Assembly: GCA_019416685.1 (NCBI GenBank)
Contig: DXWV01000057.1
Coordinates: 1 to 64,000 of the forward strand
Reading direction: 5' to 3'
Length of the DNA: 64,000 nucleotides
Source: Bacteroides sp.
GTDB lineage: Bacteria > Bacteroidota > Bacteroidia > Bacteroidales > Bacteroidaceae
In this document: piece by piece, positions 37,054-46,818 of the stretch
Numbering within the stretch: position 1 is the stretch's first letter
How the letters are laid out: every line of letters starts with the position of its first letter
Notes under the pieces: model-generated
Seen by the model: the letters and a program-made list of their open reading frames with translations, nothing else
Database searches by the model: none
Told to the model about the DNA's origin: nothing
Position numbers and translations under genes: made by a program

Positions 37054-38052
37054 ACATCCTCCTTTATCATATCCAGTTTTAACAATAACTGTTTCATCTC
37101 TTCCACATTCAACCGATGCGTATTATGCGAATGATAGTCTTCGAACTTTGAAACTTTCTCTTGCCCCTCAACGAAATACTTGTCATAGTTCAGATCGCGG
37201 GCATCGCAAGGAATACGGTAATAATCGCCCATATCTTCGGCTTTTGCCATCTCTTCACGGGTTACCAACGATTCGTATAATTTTTCACCATGACGTGTAC
37301 CGATTATACGGACGGGCGTATCTGTTTTTTAAAGCTTGTGCCAAAACATCCAAAGTGGCAGCAGGTGCTTTCTGCACAAACAGGTCACCATTATGCCCAT
37401 GTTGGAAGGCGTAGATCACCAGATCAACTGCGTCATCCAATGTCATCATAAAACGTGTCATATTGGGATCGGTAATCGTTATATCATTACCAGCCTTCAT
37501 TTGTTCTACCCATAGGGGAATAACCGAACCACGACTTGCCATGACATTTCCATAACGGGTACAACAGATAGTTGTTCCACCATCTGCCCCCATCTGCCTT
37601 CCTTTGGCAATGGCTACTTTCTCCATCATCGCTTTGCTGATTCCCATCGCATTAATCGGGTAGCAAGCCTTATCCGTCGAAAGAACAACTACATTCTTAA
37701 CTCCATGTGCAATAGCCGAATCAAGTACATTTTCAGTTCCTAATACGTTTGTCCGTACTGCCTGAACAGGAAAGAATTCACAGGAAGGGACCTGTTTCAA
37801 AGCGGCAGCATGGAAAATATAGTCTACACCATCCATTACACCATCTACTGAACGTTTATCACGTACATCACCGATATAAAACTTCACTTTCTTATTCTGG
37901 AGATGATGACGCATATCGTCTTGTTTCTTTTCATCACGGGAAAAAATACGGATTTCTTTGATATCGGAATCCAAAAATCTTTTCAATACAGCATTACCGA
38001 AGGAACCTGTTCCACCGGTAATCAAAAGGGTTTTGTCTTTAAATAGGAACAT
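37041..38052 (-). pseudogene. UDP-GlcNAc 4,6-dehydratase/epimerase (FnlA-like), frameshifted
   Basis: First enzyme of UDP-L-FucNAc synthesis, CapD/FlaA1-type SDR. The 5' part (ATG 38052, MFLFKDKTLLITGGTGSFGN) reads well to about residue 245. It then leaves the family as NRYARPYNRYTSW and stops at 37285. The next frame continues as TPVRIIGTRHGEKLYESLVT and EDMGDYYRIPCDARDL to the natural end at 37041. The break is in a run of six A residues (37325-37330 on this strand); seven would restore the frame. Either a true slippage mutation, a phase switch or a sequencing error. Confidence 0.85.
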
Positions 38053-39155
38053 CACAATATTTCTTTACATATATCTAAATACATTTGAGCACGTTCTCTG
38101 GCAGTAGGTAGTTCATTTACTCTGATCAGTCCTCTTGAAACCAGTTCTTTTTGGAGTTTCGGGTTATTTATTAATAGCATTATTTTATCAACAATATCTC
38201 TCACATTAGTTGGGTCAAAGTACAATGCAGCATTCTGGCAAACTGTTTTGGCAAAACCTAAGTCTGAAGTTAATATAGGCTTTTTCATGATCATAGCCTC
38301 AGGATAATTCGCAGAAAAACATTCCAATAATGTAGGTAGAAATATAGCATCACACTCATTATACAATGAAGGACATTCCTGGGAAGAAATGGTTCCTACT
38401 GTTACTACATCATTTTTATAATCCTCTCCAAACAGTACATTATATTCAGAGGTAGTAATTGTTAAGACAAACTGAATATTAAAATCAGCCTCTCTTTTTT
38501 TTAATTCATCAATAACTGATTTTATTATATCTATATTTTTATGTGGATAATATTTAGCTATTGTCAAAAAGCGAAATTTAGAAGTTTTATCCAATTTTAG
38601 ATATTTATTTCTCAACGATTCATCAAAAAAGTAAGAACTACATGTATTAGAAACGGTAAAATATTGCTTTCCCGGAATAAGATATGAAGTCCGCTTTTTC
38701 ACATCATCTGTTTCACATACTAAAACAGATGCATCCCTTTTTAGATAATATACATGAAAAAACTTTCGTATTTTCAATAATAGCTGTTCTTTTTTCGAAA
38801 TAATATTCCAATATGGAGAATCGTCATAAATATAATGTCCAATAGCAAAACCCATTACATGGGGTACTGAAGGTTTCCAATATACAGGGCCAAATATAGA
38901 AAAGACAATATCTGGATGAATTCTTTTTTCAATACGAGTTAAGTAACTATTATATTGATAAAATTTCAATGAAGGAATATCATAAAAAATAAAATTAGAC
39001 GGATATTCCGTTTTTACTATTTGTGCAGAAACATTTTCACTAATAAGAACATAATATATGTTACCCGGTATTGTAATACATTCTTTTATAAAAGAAAGAG
39101 TAACCTGTAATCCACCTCCGACATAGTTTAACGAGGCATTGATCATTAATCTCAT
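38052..39155 (-). CDS. Glycosyltransferase family 4
   Basis: A 367-aa GT-B glycosyltransferase. The N-terminal MINASLNYVGGGLQVTLSF resembles the family's acceptor side. The C-terminal block CPSLYNECDAIFLPTLLECF with ANYPEAMIMKKPILTSDLGF is the classical E-x7-E donor site. It overlaps both neighbours by four bases (ATGA). Linkage and donor unknown. Confidence 0.85.
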   Translation of the reverse strand: MRLMINASLNYVGGGLQVTLSFIKECITIPGNIYYVLISENVSAQIVKTEYPSNFIFYDIPSLKFYQYNSYLTRIEKRIHPDIVFSIFGPVYWKPSVPHVMGFAIGHYIYDDSPYWNIISKKEQLLLKIRKFFHVYYLKRDASVLVCETDDVKKRTSYLIPGKQYFTVSNTCSSYFFDESLRNKYLKLDKTSKFRFLTIAKYYPHKNIDIIKSVIDELKKREADFNIQFVLTITTSEYNVLFGEDYKNDVVTVGTISSQECPSLYNECDAIFLPTLLECFSANYPEAMIMKKPILTSDLGFAKTVCQNAALYFDPTNVRDIVDKIMLLINNPKLQKELVSRGLIRVNELPTARERAQMYLDICKEIL

Positions 39156-40501
39156 CTTAATCTTTTTTTACGAAAAAATATCGTAACAATAAAAAACATA
39201 ATAATAATAGGATATATACTTTGTATTACTCCTGATTGTAAATCCCCTCTAATGAAACTAAAAGAGGCTTGAAAGAAAAGTAAAGCAAAAACCAAAGCCA
39301 CAAAATTGTTTGATTTAATATATACAAAAAATAGTCGAGAAAAAAAGCCACTATATAATCCTAATAATATAGAATAAAAAATCAATCCAATCAATCCAGA
39401 ATTAGCCCATCCCTCCCCAGCAACTCCTACAGCAAATCCCGTATTTAATGTTTCTAAATGTTTGACACTAAAATCTCCAGATCCAAATTTTGCCTCTGTA
39501 AGTAAAGTCCCAAAACCGACAGGTTTTCCTGAAAATAAAAAACGTGGAATAGGATTAACAATTATAGAATTTAACGTATAAAACAAACCTATAAAAGAAT
39601 ATCGCTCACCAAAAGAATCAAATGTAAATTGCAGATCTTGAATCATTAAATCCTTCTCATGCTTGCTAAACTCTTCAGCTCCTTCATCTAATTTAAGATC
39701 TTTCAATACTTCTACTGCAGATGATAAATCTTCAAAATCAACACCTCGAATAAATGTCAAACTCAAAAAAAGAGCAAATATAAATCCACATAGAACTATG
39801 TATTCTCGCGCTTTCTTTATTAACGAAAAATTCAAAAATAGTTTCTTAGAAAATAAATCGGCAAAAAGAATAAACATAATAGGAGTAATTGTAGCTCCAC
39901 GAGATCCTTTTGGAAATGCAATTAGTACTAACAATAAAACAGCAATATATAATAAAAATGTTTTCTTTCCATAGTAATTATAATAGTATCTGAATATAAA
40001 AATAAATGCAGTTATAGCCTTTAGAAAAAATCCCTGAAAAGTGATTAGAATATTAGGAACTTCTATAATCGGTCTTTTAGCATAAAAACGTGTCAACGCC
40101 GACTCTAAAGAACCATAAATATAAGAATTTAACCATAAATCAAAGCAGCAATAAAACAATACAATTACAATATATGTGTATATTGCTTTTCGGGTAACTA
40201 ATAATTCAGAAGACGTTTTTTCTCTGTTCACAAAATGATTTATAAAGTTTATTACTTTATAATACTTCCATCTACGGGCAACAGAATATGCCCATATGAA
40301 GACAACAAAGGAAATTAATAATAAAATTTCAGTTTTTAATGTGACTTCCGTTACAGAAAAATGGCCAAAAAAATTATAAAAAGATAGACAAATTACCGCT
40401 AATGGAAATGTTGGTAAAAGATAAAATTTACCACGCAACTTTATCAGTAATAAAAATATTATAAAAAGGGCTATATAGCCAGCATATGTGATATTAGCCA
40501 T
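39152..40501 (-). CDS. wzy: Capsule polymerase Wzy-like, O-antigen polymerase
   Basis: A 449-aa hydrophobic protein with roughly 11-12 membrane segments and a long hydrophilic loop (about 280-345) rich in acidic residues and near SFGERYSFIGLFYTL. This is the pattern of oligosaccharide repeat-unit polymerases. Its position beside glycosyltransferases and a flippase in the operon supports the call. Primary sequence in this family is poorly conserved. Confidence 0.78.
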   Translation of the reverse strand: MANITYAGYIALFIIFLLLIKLRGKFYLLPTFPLAVICLSFYNFFGHFSVTEVTLKTEILLLISFVVFIWAYSVARRWKYYKVINFINHFVNREKTSSELLVTRKAIYTYIVIVLFYCCFDLWLNSYIYGSLESALTRFYAKRPIIEVPNILITFQGFFLKAITAFIFIFRYYYNYYGKKTFLLYIAVLLLVLIAFPKGSRGATITPIMFILFADLFSKKLFLNFSLIKKAREYIVLCGFIFALFLSLTFIRGVDFEDLSSAVEVLKDLKLDEGAEEFSKHEKDLMIQDLQFTFDSFGERYSFIGLFYTLNSIIVNPIPRFLFSGKPVGFGTLLTEAKFGSGDFSVKHLETLNTGFAVGVAGEGWANSGLIGLIFYSILLGLYSGFFSRLFFVYIKSNNFVALVFALLFFQASFSFIRGDLQSGVIQSIYPIIIMFFIVTIFFRKKRLR

Positions 40502-40536
40502 TAATTACCTAAAAATTTACAATGGATTTTCCACAC

Positions 40537-41652
40537 TTATTTTAATATTGTCTGTAATATAGAAACAACGTCTACAGAATTAAATAAATCAGAAGCACCT
40601 TTTTTGTACCTCTCAATATTTAAATCTACCTCCATGATTGCGCTTTGAATAGAATCCACTGATTTAGAGTCATAAACCTTACCTGATTTAAATCTTTCAA
40701 ACGGAATAAATAAACCTGGAATATTATTCCCTATCATTGGAACATTATATCCTGAATATTCAAAGATTTTATTAGGAGCACAGAATATTTGATTTAAAGA
40801 AATCGGATCGTACACCAAAATTCCAATATAAGCAATAGAAGTCACAAACAAATGTTGCGGAGAAGGGATCTGAGGTATATAAATTAGATCTGATAAAATT
40901 TCCATATACTTTTTTAATGGTCCTAAATCTCTCCCCATTATAACAAAAACAAAATCTTTAGAAGCCAATGATTTTATAGCTTGCACAATAGTTATTAAAT
41001 TTCGATCTTCTGATATAACACCCTGATATAGAATTATTTTTTTCTTATTTAGTATAGCCTCATATAGCTTTAATGAATGAGATTTTACAAATTCTAAAGC
41101 TTCTCTATCAGATGGTAATAAATAAGGTTTATTGGGTAAAACAATAGGATAGCTACTCAATTTAAACCATACATTAAAAATTGCTGCCCGGTGTTCTTCA
41201 CAAACTACCATACGATAACATTGAGATGAGTATTTTCCTATAACATGACGATAAAAACGTGAATGATCATAAGTTTCCAATATGTGAAGCACATACCTAT
41301 AACGATCAAATATATTACTATAGATTAGTGGAGCAAAACTATCAGCATCCACAAACCATAACAAACAATCGTTTTTCTGCTGCTCCAGTATCTTTAATAC
41401 AAATCTACGATATCTCCACCAAGTCTTCAGTTTAAATAAAAGTCCTCTACTATTGGAAGCTAAATAATTCCCAGCACCCATATCATAGTACTCCACTCTC
41501 CTTCTCTCCAACTCCGACTTCCAATATGCATTGACAGATAAAGTTATCAGTTTCACTCTGTATCCTAAATCTGTTAAAGTTTGAAGTACCATTTGAGTTG
41601 GAGGCTCCAAACATATGGAGTTTTTATGAATAATCAAAATATCCCTACACAT
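40537..41652 (-). CDS. Glycosyltransferase, GT-B type
   Basis: A 371-aa putative glycosyltransferase. [20 protein letters not shown] at the N-terminus and, in the second half, [20 protein letters not shown] and [17 protein letters not shown] match a GT-B family 4-like fold. The Glu-x7-Glu site is weak. Its ATG lies 19 bases inside the 3' end of the 2-epimerase gene. Confidence 0.75.
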   Translation of the reverse strand: MCRDILIIHKNSICLEPPTQMVLQTLTDLGYRVKLITLSVNAYWKSELERRRVEYYDMGAGNYLASNSRGLLFKLKTWWRYRRFVLKILEQQKNDCLLWFVDADSFAPLIYSNIFDRYRYVLHILETYDHSRFYRHVIGKYSSQCYRMVVCEEHRAAIFNVWFKLSSYPIVLPNKPYLLPSDREALEFVKSHSLKLYEAILNKKKIILYQGVISEDRNLITIVQAIKSLASKDFVFVIMGRDLGPLKKYMEILSDLIYIPQIPSPQHLFVTSIAYIGILVYDPISLNQIFCAPNKIFEYSGYNVPMIGNNIPGLFIPFERFKSGKVYDSKSVDSIQSAIMEVDLNIERYKKGASDLFNSVDVVSILQTILK

Positions 41653-42803
41653 CGCTCAAGTATATCTATTATCCTTCTACAAGCCAGTCCATTTCCATAT
41701 GGATTTACAGCCTTACTCATTTTATCATAATATTCTTTATCATCCAATAAAACTGATATTTCATTTACAATCTTATTAGCATCAGTGCCAACCAGTTTCA
41801 CTGTACCTGCTTCCAATGCTTCCGGACGTTCTGTTGTATCACGCATTACTAATACAGGCTTACCCAAACCAGGAGCCTCCTCCTGGATGCCCCCACTATC
41901 AGTTAAAACAATAGTGGACTTCTCCATTAAATAAACAAAAGAAAGATATTCCAACGGTTCTATAAAGAATAAATTGTCAAATTTTCTATTCCCGAAAATA
42001 TCAAAAATAGGTTGACGAACATTAGGATTCAGATGCATAGGATAGATAAAATCTACGGTAGGATATTTTTCAGCCAATTCCTTTATAGCCTGACAAATAT
42101 GAATAAAACCATTCCCAAAATTCTCACGACGATGCCCTGTTATCAAAATCATTTTCCGTCCATCAGACAAACGGTTTACATCATATCCATTTGATTTCAA
42201 AGCATTGAAAAGTGTTTGATTCAGACTCTCATTACTTTTTATCTTGTTTACAACCCAATACAAAGCGTCTATCACAGTATTACCTGTCACATAAATATAC
42301 TTTTCTTTAATTCCTTCCTGCAAAAGATTATTTTTACTTAAAAGAGTCGGTGCAAAATGATAAGTAGCAATACGTCCGGTCAATTGACGATTCATTTCTT
42401 CAGGCCAGGGACTATATATATTGTACGTGCGTAACCCTGCTTCCACATGTCCTACAGGGATCTGTCGGTAAAAAGCAGCTAAAGCGGCTGCTGTTGATGT
42501 TGTAGTATCTCCATGTACCAAAACAACATTAGGCTGTATTTCTTTCAATACACCACGCATCCCATTGAGTACGCGAGTAGTTACATCATATAGGTCTTGT
42601 CCTTGTTTCATGATATTCAAATCATAATCGGGAACAATCTCAAAAAGCCTAAGAACCTGATCTAACATTTCGCGGTGCTGACCAGTAACACATACAAGCG
42701 TCTGGAATACATCCGCTCTTTTTTGAAGCTCTTTCACCAATGGAGCCATCTTTATAGCTTCGGGACGAGTTCCAAATACAAGCATTACTTTTATTTTCTG
42801 CAT
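41634..42803 (-). CDS. wecB: UDP-N-acetylglucosamine 2-epimerase
   Basis: A 389-aa non-hydrolysing 2-epimerase making UDP-ManNAc. Typical motifs: [57 protein letters not shown] and [20 protein letters not shown]. No ManNAc dehydrogenase is in the window, so the product may be used as UDP-ManNAc or oxidised by an enzyme elsewhere. Confidence 0.93.
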   Translation of the reverse strand: MQKIKVMLVFGTRPEAIKMAPLVKELQKRADVFQTLVCVTGQHREMLDQVLRLFEIVPDYDLNIMKQGQDLYDVTTRVLNGMRGVLKEIQPNVVLVHGDTTTSTAAALAAFYRQIPVGHVEAGLRTYNIYSPWPEEMNRQLTGRIATYHFAPTLLSKNNLLQEGIKEKYIYVTGNTVIDALYWVVNKIKSNESLNQTLFNALKSNGYDVNRLSDGRKMILITGHRRENFGNGFIHICQAIKELAEKYPTVDFIYPMHLNPNVRQPIFDIFGNRKFDNLFFIEPLEYLSFVYLMEKSTIVLTDSGGIQEEAPGLGKPVLVMRDTTERPEALEAGTVKLVGTDANKIVNEISVLLDDKEYYDKMSKAVNPYGNGLACRRIIDILERCVGIF

Positions 42804-42809
42804 ATTATC

Positions 42810-43943
42810 CTATTTCAATATATTTTTAAAATCATAAGTACGTAAAGAAGAAATCTCCAAAGGATAATGCCAATTATCCAATAAAGAAGATATTTTTGGA
42901 GTATCCTCAAAGTCTTTTAGAGAAATAACCGGTTCATTCGAATTATAAACATATTCTGCCATTCCTTTAGCTTTTTCACTATAAGCCAAAAATAAAGCAG
43001 GAACACCAACTGATATAGCATTCACTGCACAATGCATACGGGCTGCTATAACAAAATCACATTGCATAATAAACCGCTTCAAACCAATAAACCCAGGATC
43101 AGAATCAATCAGTTCCACGAAAGAACAATATGACTCCGGCAAACGCGAATAGATATCACGCATATAAGCTAAATCATTATCATTGTAATCAGTACTAATC
43201 ACATGAGGAAGCAATAATATAGTACATTTACGCACCTCAATTAATCGCACGATAGCTTCTACTTGTCTTTCCATTGCATCCTTTAAATTCCCATACTGAT
43301 ACAATGCTGATAGCGGACTCAAATTCAAGCCTATTACATTATGATCAGATTTTGTATGAATATGTAATTCAGGAGCAACAAAAAAAGCAGGATCTGGAGC
43401 AAGCACTACATTCTTTGTTATACCGATATTATGTAAATAATCAAATGTATGTTTTTCACGTACAACTATGGAGTCCACTCCGGTTAAATGTTTTTGGAAA
43501 AATCGAAGTGCTTTGGGATTCTTCTCAAATTTACCCACCGAAGCACCCCACAAAATATAACGCAAACCTAATTTCTTACATTTCTCACACAATAAAGGCA
43601 ATGATTTATCAAAATCATCTCTCGAATTTAAAGTATACATATCGCCTCCTATTGAGAATACCGTATCATACTCTTTTATCCAATCCATAAAAGGAATATA
43701 ATCAATATAGGTACATAGTTTTTTCAGAATATTACGGATACTCCAACGTTTAAATTTAGGTGCTCTGATTATTCTCACATCACAGCCGTCTAAACGTTTT
43801 ACATCATCTTCATAGTTATAAGAAGCATAATAAATCGCAATTGTACTATCTATTGTTTTCAAAATATCTACGGTACCTCTTATTATAGCTTCACAACCAT
43901 AATTGTATACACCTCCGATACCGATTAACAGAACTTTCTTCAT
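42810..43943 (-). CDS. Polysaccharide pyruvyl transferase family protein
   Basis: A 377-aa protein of the PS_pyruv_trans family (CsaB-like), which adds pyruvate ketals from phosphoenolpyruvate to sugars. Signatures are LLIGIGGVYNYGCEAIIRGT at the N-terminus, MDWIKEYDTVFSIGGDMYTL, and the C-terminal RMHCAVNAISVGVPALFLAYS. A negatively charged pyruvyl group would give capsule charge. Some relatives in Bacteroides act on other steps, so the reaction is inferred. Confidence 0.84.
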   Translation of the reverse strand: MKKVLLIGIGGVYNYGCEAIIRGTVDILKTIDSTIAIYYASYNYEDDVKRLDGCDVRIIRAPKFKRWSIRNILKKLCTYIDYIPFMDWIKEYDTVFSIGGDMYTLNSRDDFDKSLPLLCEKCKKLGLRYILWGASVGKFEKNPKALRFFQKHLTGVDSIVVREKHTFDYLHNIGITKNVVLAPDPAFFVAPELHIHTKSDHNVIGLNLSPLSALYQYGNLKDAMERQVEAIVRLIEVRKCTILLLPHVISTDYNDNDLAYMRDIYSRLPESYCSFVELIDSDPGFIGLKRFIMQCDFVIAARMHCAVNAISVGVPALFLAYSEKAKGMAEYVYNSNEPVISLKDFEDTPKISSLLDNWHYPLEISSLRTYDFKNILK

Positions 43944-44013
43944 TGATAAATATCATTTTATAAATACTTTGATCTAAAAAATTAGTAAATCTGTAAAGTA
44001 TTCTTTTGTACAA

Positions 44014-44946
44014 CTATTTTTTTTCATACCAACCGTTTCTTTTAATATCATCAAATACAGCTTTAGTAAATAGCCTCGCGCCCATCTTGTTTAGAAAGAA
44101 ACTATTAAAATAAAAAGAGGGATCTTCAAATTGTTGGTTATCTAAATAGTTAAAAAACGGGATATCAAAGGCTTCTGCTTCCTCCAGAAATGAGTATATA
44201 TAATTATCCCTAAACACCCCTGAAAACTTTGAAGATAAGTACTCCGTAACTGGTGGAAGAACTATTATCGGTTGAAATTCATGCTCTTTACAAAAAGCAA
44301 TCATCTCTTTCAAGACAGCTATACGTTTCTTTCGCCCTTCGACTATATGCTTCGGTTGAGGAGCATCCATATCCTTTATATTAAATTGTTTTTTCCAATC
44401 TTCTATCCAACGTTTAGAATCGATTTCCAATTGTTTTGCATTAAGCGGTTGTTTATTCAACAATTCAAAGGAAACACGATGCTTTAAGAATCGTCCAATC
44501 CAAATTTTGAATCCCAAAAGTAACATCTGTTTGGTGGCATACTTGTATGGACTTTTTTTAATTCTAAGTACGGCCTCACATCTTTCTTTTGAAAAATTTT
44601 CAAAAACTTCCGGATTCAATATTGTGTAATATTTCTCTAACTCCAGGTCCTTATAGTTCTTAAAACAAGAACTATAAGGACCTAGAGCGATAAGAATTAT
44701 CGCTCTAGGTCGGAGATATCTGTAATACGTCTTTAATATTGCCAAATCTTGTGGAAAAGATTGAGGACGCATTGCCCAATTGGCAGCTTTTATGGGTAAG
44801 TCCGAATAATCAAAACCATAAAAGGCAGAATTACTACCTAAATTTACAATTTCAAGTCCTTCACTAACTCCTTTCCAAAATTTCTGACAATCTTGAAATT
44901 TTTGTTGATACCACGGACTCGTCAAATTTAAACTCATATCACTCAT
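44014..44946 (-). CDS. SGNH-hydrolase-like protein A (capsule locus)
   Basis: A 310-aa protein resembling SGNH/GDSL-type domains of the DltD/AlgX kind. The block EIVNLGSNSAFYGFDYSDL keeps a Ser after the Gly, as in the nucleophile motif, and VLPPVTEYLSSKF is a mid-domain strand. The C-terminal block reads YFNSFFLNKMGARLFTKAVF, lacking the Asp and His expected in D-x-x-HLNxxG. No signal sequence is seen. It is a paralogue of the next upstream gene and likely modifies or binds capsular acyl groups. Confidence 0.65.
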   Translation of the reverse strand: MSDMSLNLTSPWYQQKFQDCQKFWKGVSEGLEIVNLGSNSAFYGFDYSDLPIKAANWAMRPQSFPQDLAILKTYYRYLRPRAIILIALGPYSSCFKNYKDLELEKYYTILNPEVFENFSKERCEAVLRIKKSPYKYATKQMLLLGFKIWIGRFLKHRVSFELLNKQPLNAKQLEIDSKRWIEDWKKQFNIKDMDAPQPKHIVEGRKKRIAVLKEMIAFCKEHEFQPIIVLPPVTEYLSSKFSGVFRDNYIYSFLEEAEAFDIPFFNYLDNQQFEDPSFYFNSFFLNKMGARLFTKAVFDDIKRNGWYEKK

Positions 44947-44958
44947 TAAAAATACAAA

Positions 44959-45984
44959 TTAAAGCAATCCACAACTTTTGCAGTCTCTTACTAACTTATC
45001 AGTAAACTCATGTGCACCAAAACGATTCAGATGGATCGCATCAACATACAAAGCAGAAGAACGTAATTCCTGAATCTTATAATAATCAAGGACAGTAATG
45101 TTTTCTTTCTCCAATCCCTCTATAAAAGAATTAACACATTCTTTCAATACATTGGTTGGTATCAATTCAACTACATGCTTGGAAATAGGTAAAACAACCA
45201 CGGCGACCCTCAATTCACGTTCTATACAAAATGCTATCATCTCCTTCAACGTATTCCGGTTACTATTCCAAATTCTTTCCAAATGAGTGGGTAAATATCC
45301 TGAAACAGGTTCATTCAAATGAAGCCTCTTCTTATAAGCATTGTACCAATTGATAGCTTCTCTATTCAATTGTTCATCATTATGAGTCTGCTTCATACAT
45401 ATCAAACTTTCATCTTTCGTTTCATCTGAAATTATTCTTTTCAAAGACTCAAATGGATGAAAAACAAACGGATACCTTTTATAGTTAATGACATAAGGCA
45501 GATGAGGTATCTGCGTAGCATCCAATAATAAGGAAGTAGAGGTATAATAGTCTTTATAAATATCCCGTTCACTTTCAGGAAACTCCCTTATGAATTTTGA
45601 ATAGAAACGGAAATTTTCGTTATTTGAAGTAACACTGGTGAATAAGTCAATAGGAATAATTACAACTCCACTCTTTTTAAGGTAACTGAAATAAAATTTC
45701 AATACTTTAAAGTCTACAGCTAATGATTGTTCAGTGCTTGCCAAATTTAATCCTTTTATATTCTCATATATAAATGCACACTGTGCCCGCTTATTCCCAA
45801 GATTCAAAACATCATAATTGCGAACATAATTAACACGAAACAAAGGAGGTGAAATGAAAGACTCCATCCCCAAACTCTGATTCATCCACCAATTGGTTTT
45901 CTTTACTCTATTACTGAGAGATAAGGACAAACGCCCTCCTATAGTAATAATCAAAAGAATAACTTTTCTAAGTAACTTCTTCAT
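44959..45984 (-). CDS. SGNH-hydrolase-like protein B, membrane-anchored paralogue
   Basis: A 341-aa paralogue of the adjacent protein with an N-terminal membrane anchor (about 5-25). The nucleophile-equivalent block is DVLNLGNKRAQCAFIYENI, with Asn where Ser is expected. The C-terminal block YVDAIHLNRFGAHEFTDKLV keeps the D-x-x-HLN pattern. It therefore complements the residues missing in its neighbour. It sits 12 bases upstream of that gene. Function of the pair unknown. Confidence 0.65.
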   Translation of the reverse strand: MKKLLRKVILLIITIGGRLSLSLSNRVKKTNWWMNQSLGMESFISPPLFRVNYVRNYDVLNLGNKRAQCAFIYENIKGLNLASTEQSLAVDFKVLKFYFSYLKKSGVVIIPIDLFTSVTSNNENFRFYSKFIREFPESERDIYKDYYTSTSLLLDATQIPHLPYVINYKRYPFVFHPFESLKRIISDETKDESLICMKQTHNDEQLNREAINWYNAYKKRLHLNEPVSGYLPTHLERIWNSNRNTLKEMIAFCIERELRVAVVVLPISKHVVELIPTNVLKECVNSFIEGLEKENITVLDYYKIQELRSSALYVDAIHLNRFGAHEFTDKLVRDCKSCGLL

Positions 45985-45987
45985 AAA

Positions 45988-46818
45988 TCAATATCCCGGG
46001 CAGTGAAGAGATTCTGGAATAAATTTATAATCTTCATCTAATACACCAATATTCATCATATCTTCCCGATCTAATTCAAATGTAAAAATATCGGCATTCT
46101 CTTTAAAACGTTCTGGATTTTCTGTTCTAAAAACCGGAATGACATGATGTTGATAATGCCATCTTAAAATAATCTGCCCCAATGATTTGCCGTACTTTTC
46201 TGATATTCTTAATAATACAGGGTTCCATCTTAACTTTTCTATCATAAAACATAAAGGAGAATATGCTTCAATTTGTATTCTCCTATCTTTACAATATTTC
46301 AAAATATCTCCCGAATGTCGAAATGGGTGATGCTCTATTTGAATAACATGCGGCAGTAGATTTGCTGTTTCCATAGTTTTCAGATGCCTTAGCCTGCAAT
46401 TGGCTACTCCGAAAGATTTCACTTTTCCACTTTTATAAATAACCTCCATTTGACGGAGATTATCCATATAAAGATCCGGATAAGGCCAGTGTAACAGCCA
46501 TAAATCAATATAGTCTAACTTCAAATTACGTAAAGAAATATCTATTTGCTTAAACATATCCGTGCCGAATTGCTGTGAATTACCCACTTTAGTCGTAACA
46601 AACAAATTGTCTCTGGATAGCCCTCTATGTTGTACTATTTTATACAAAACATCACCCACTACAGATTCATTCCCATAATCTCTTGCCGTATCAATAAATG
46701 TAATACCGGCATCTACCGCACTCGATAAAATTGAAAACATTTTGTCATATCCCATACGATTAGTGCCAACAGACATGACAGGCAATTCGAAATCATTTCT
46801 CAACTTTACTCTTTCCAT
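45988..46818 (-). CDS. Aldo/keto reductase
   Basis: A 276-aa aldo/keto reductase with the tetrad D43, Y48 (FIDTARDYGN), K77 (VTTKVGN) and H110 (DLWLLHWPY). It overlaps the flippase gene by 26 bases and precedes the SGNH-like pair, so it is part of the operon and may reduce a sugar-derived keto intermediate; the exact substrate is unknown. Confidence 0.9.
   Translation of the reverse strand: MERVKLRNDFELPVMSVGTNRMGYDKMFSILSSAVDAGITFIDTARDYGNESVVGDVLYKIVQHRGLSRDNLFVTTKVGNSQQFGTDMFKQIDISLRNLKLDYIDLWLLHWPYPDLYMDNLRQMEVIYKSGKVKSFGVANCRLRHLKTMETANLLPHVIQIEHHPFRHSGDILKYCKDRRIQIEAYSPLCFMIEKLRWNPVLLRISEKYGKSLGQIILRWHYQHHVIPVFRTENPERFKENADIFTFELDREDMMNIGVLDEDYKFIPESLHCPGY

Noticed and set aside
37315..37335. 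Programmed frameshift in fnlA (slippery A AAA AAC)
   Set aside because: The slippery heptamer would favour a -1 shift, but the downstream frame needs +1, and -1 leads quickly to a stop.
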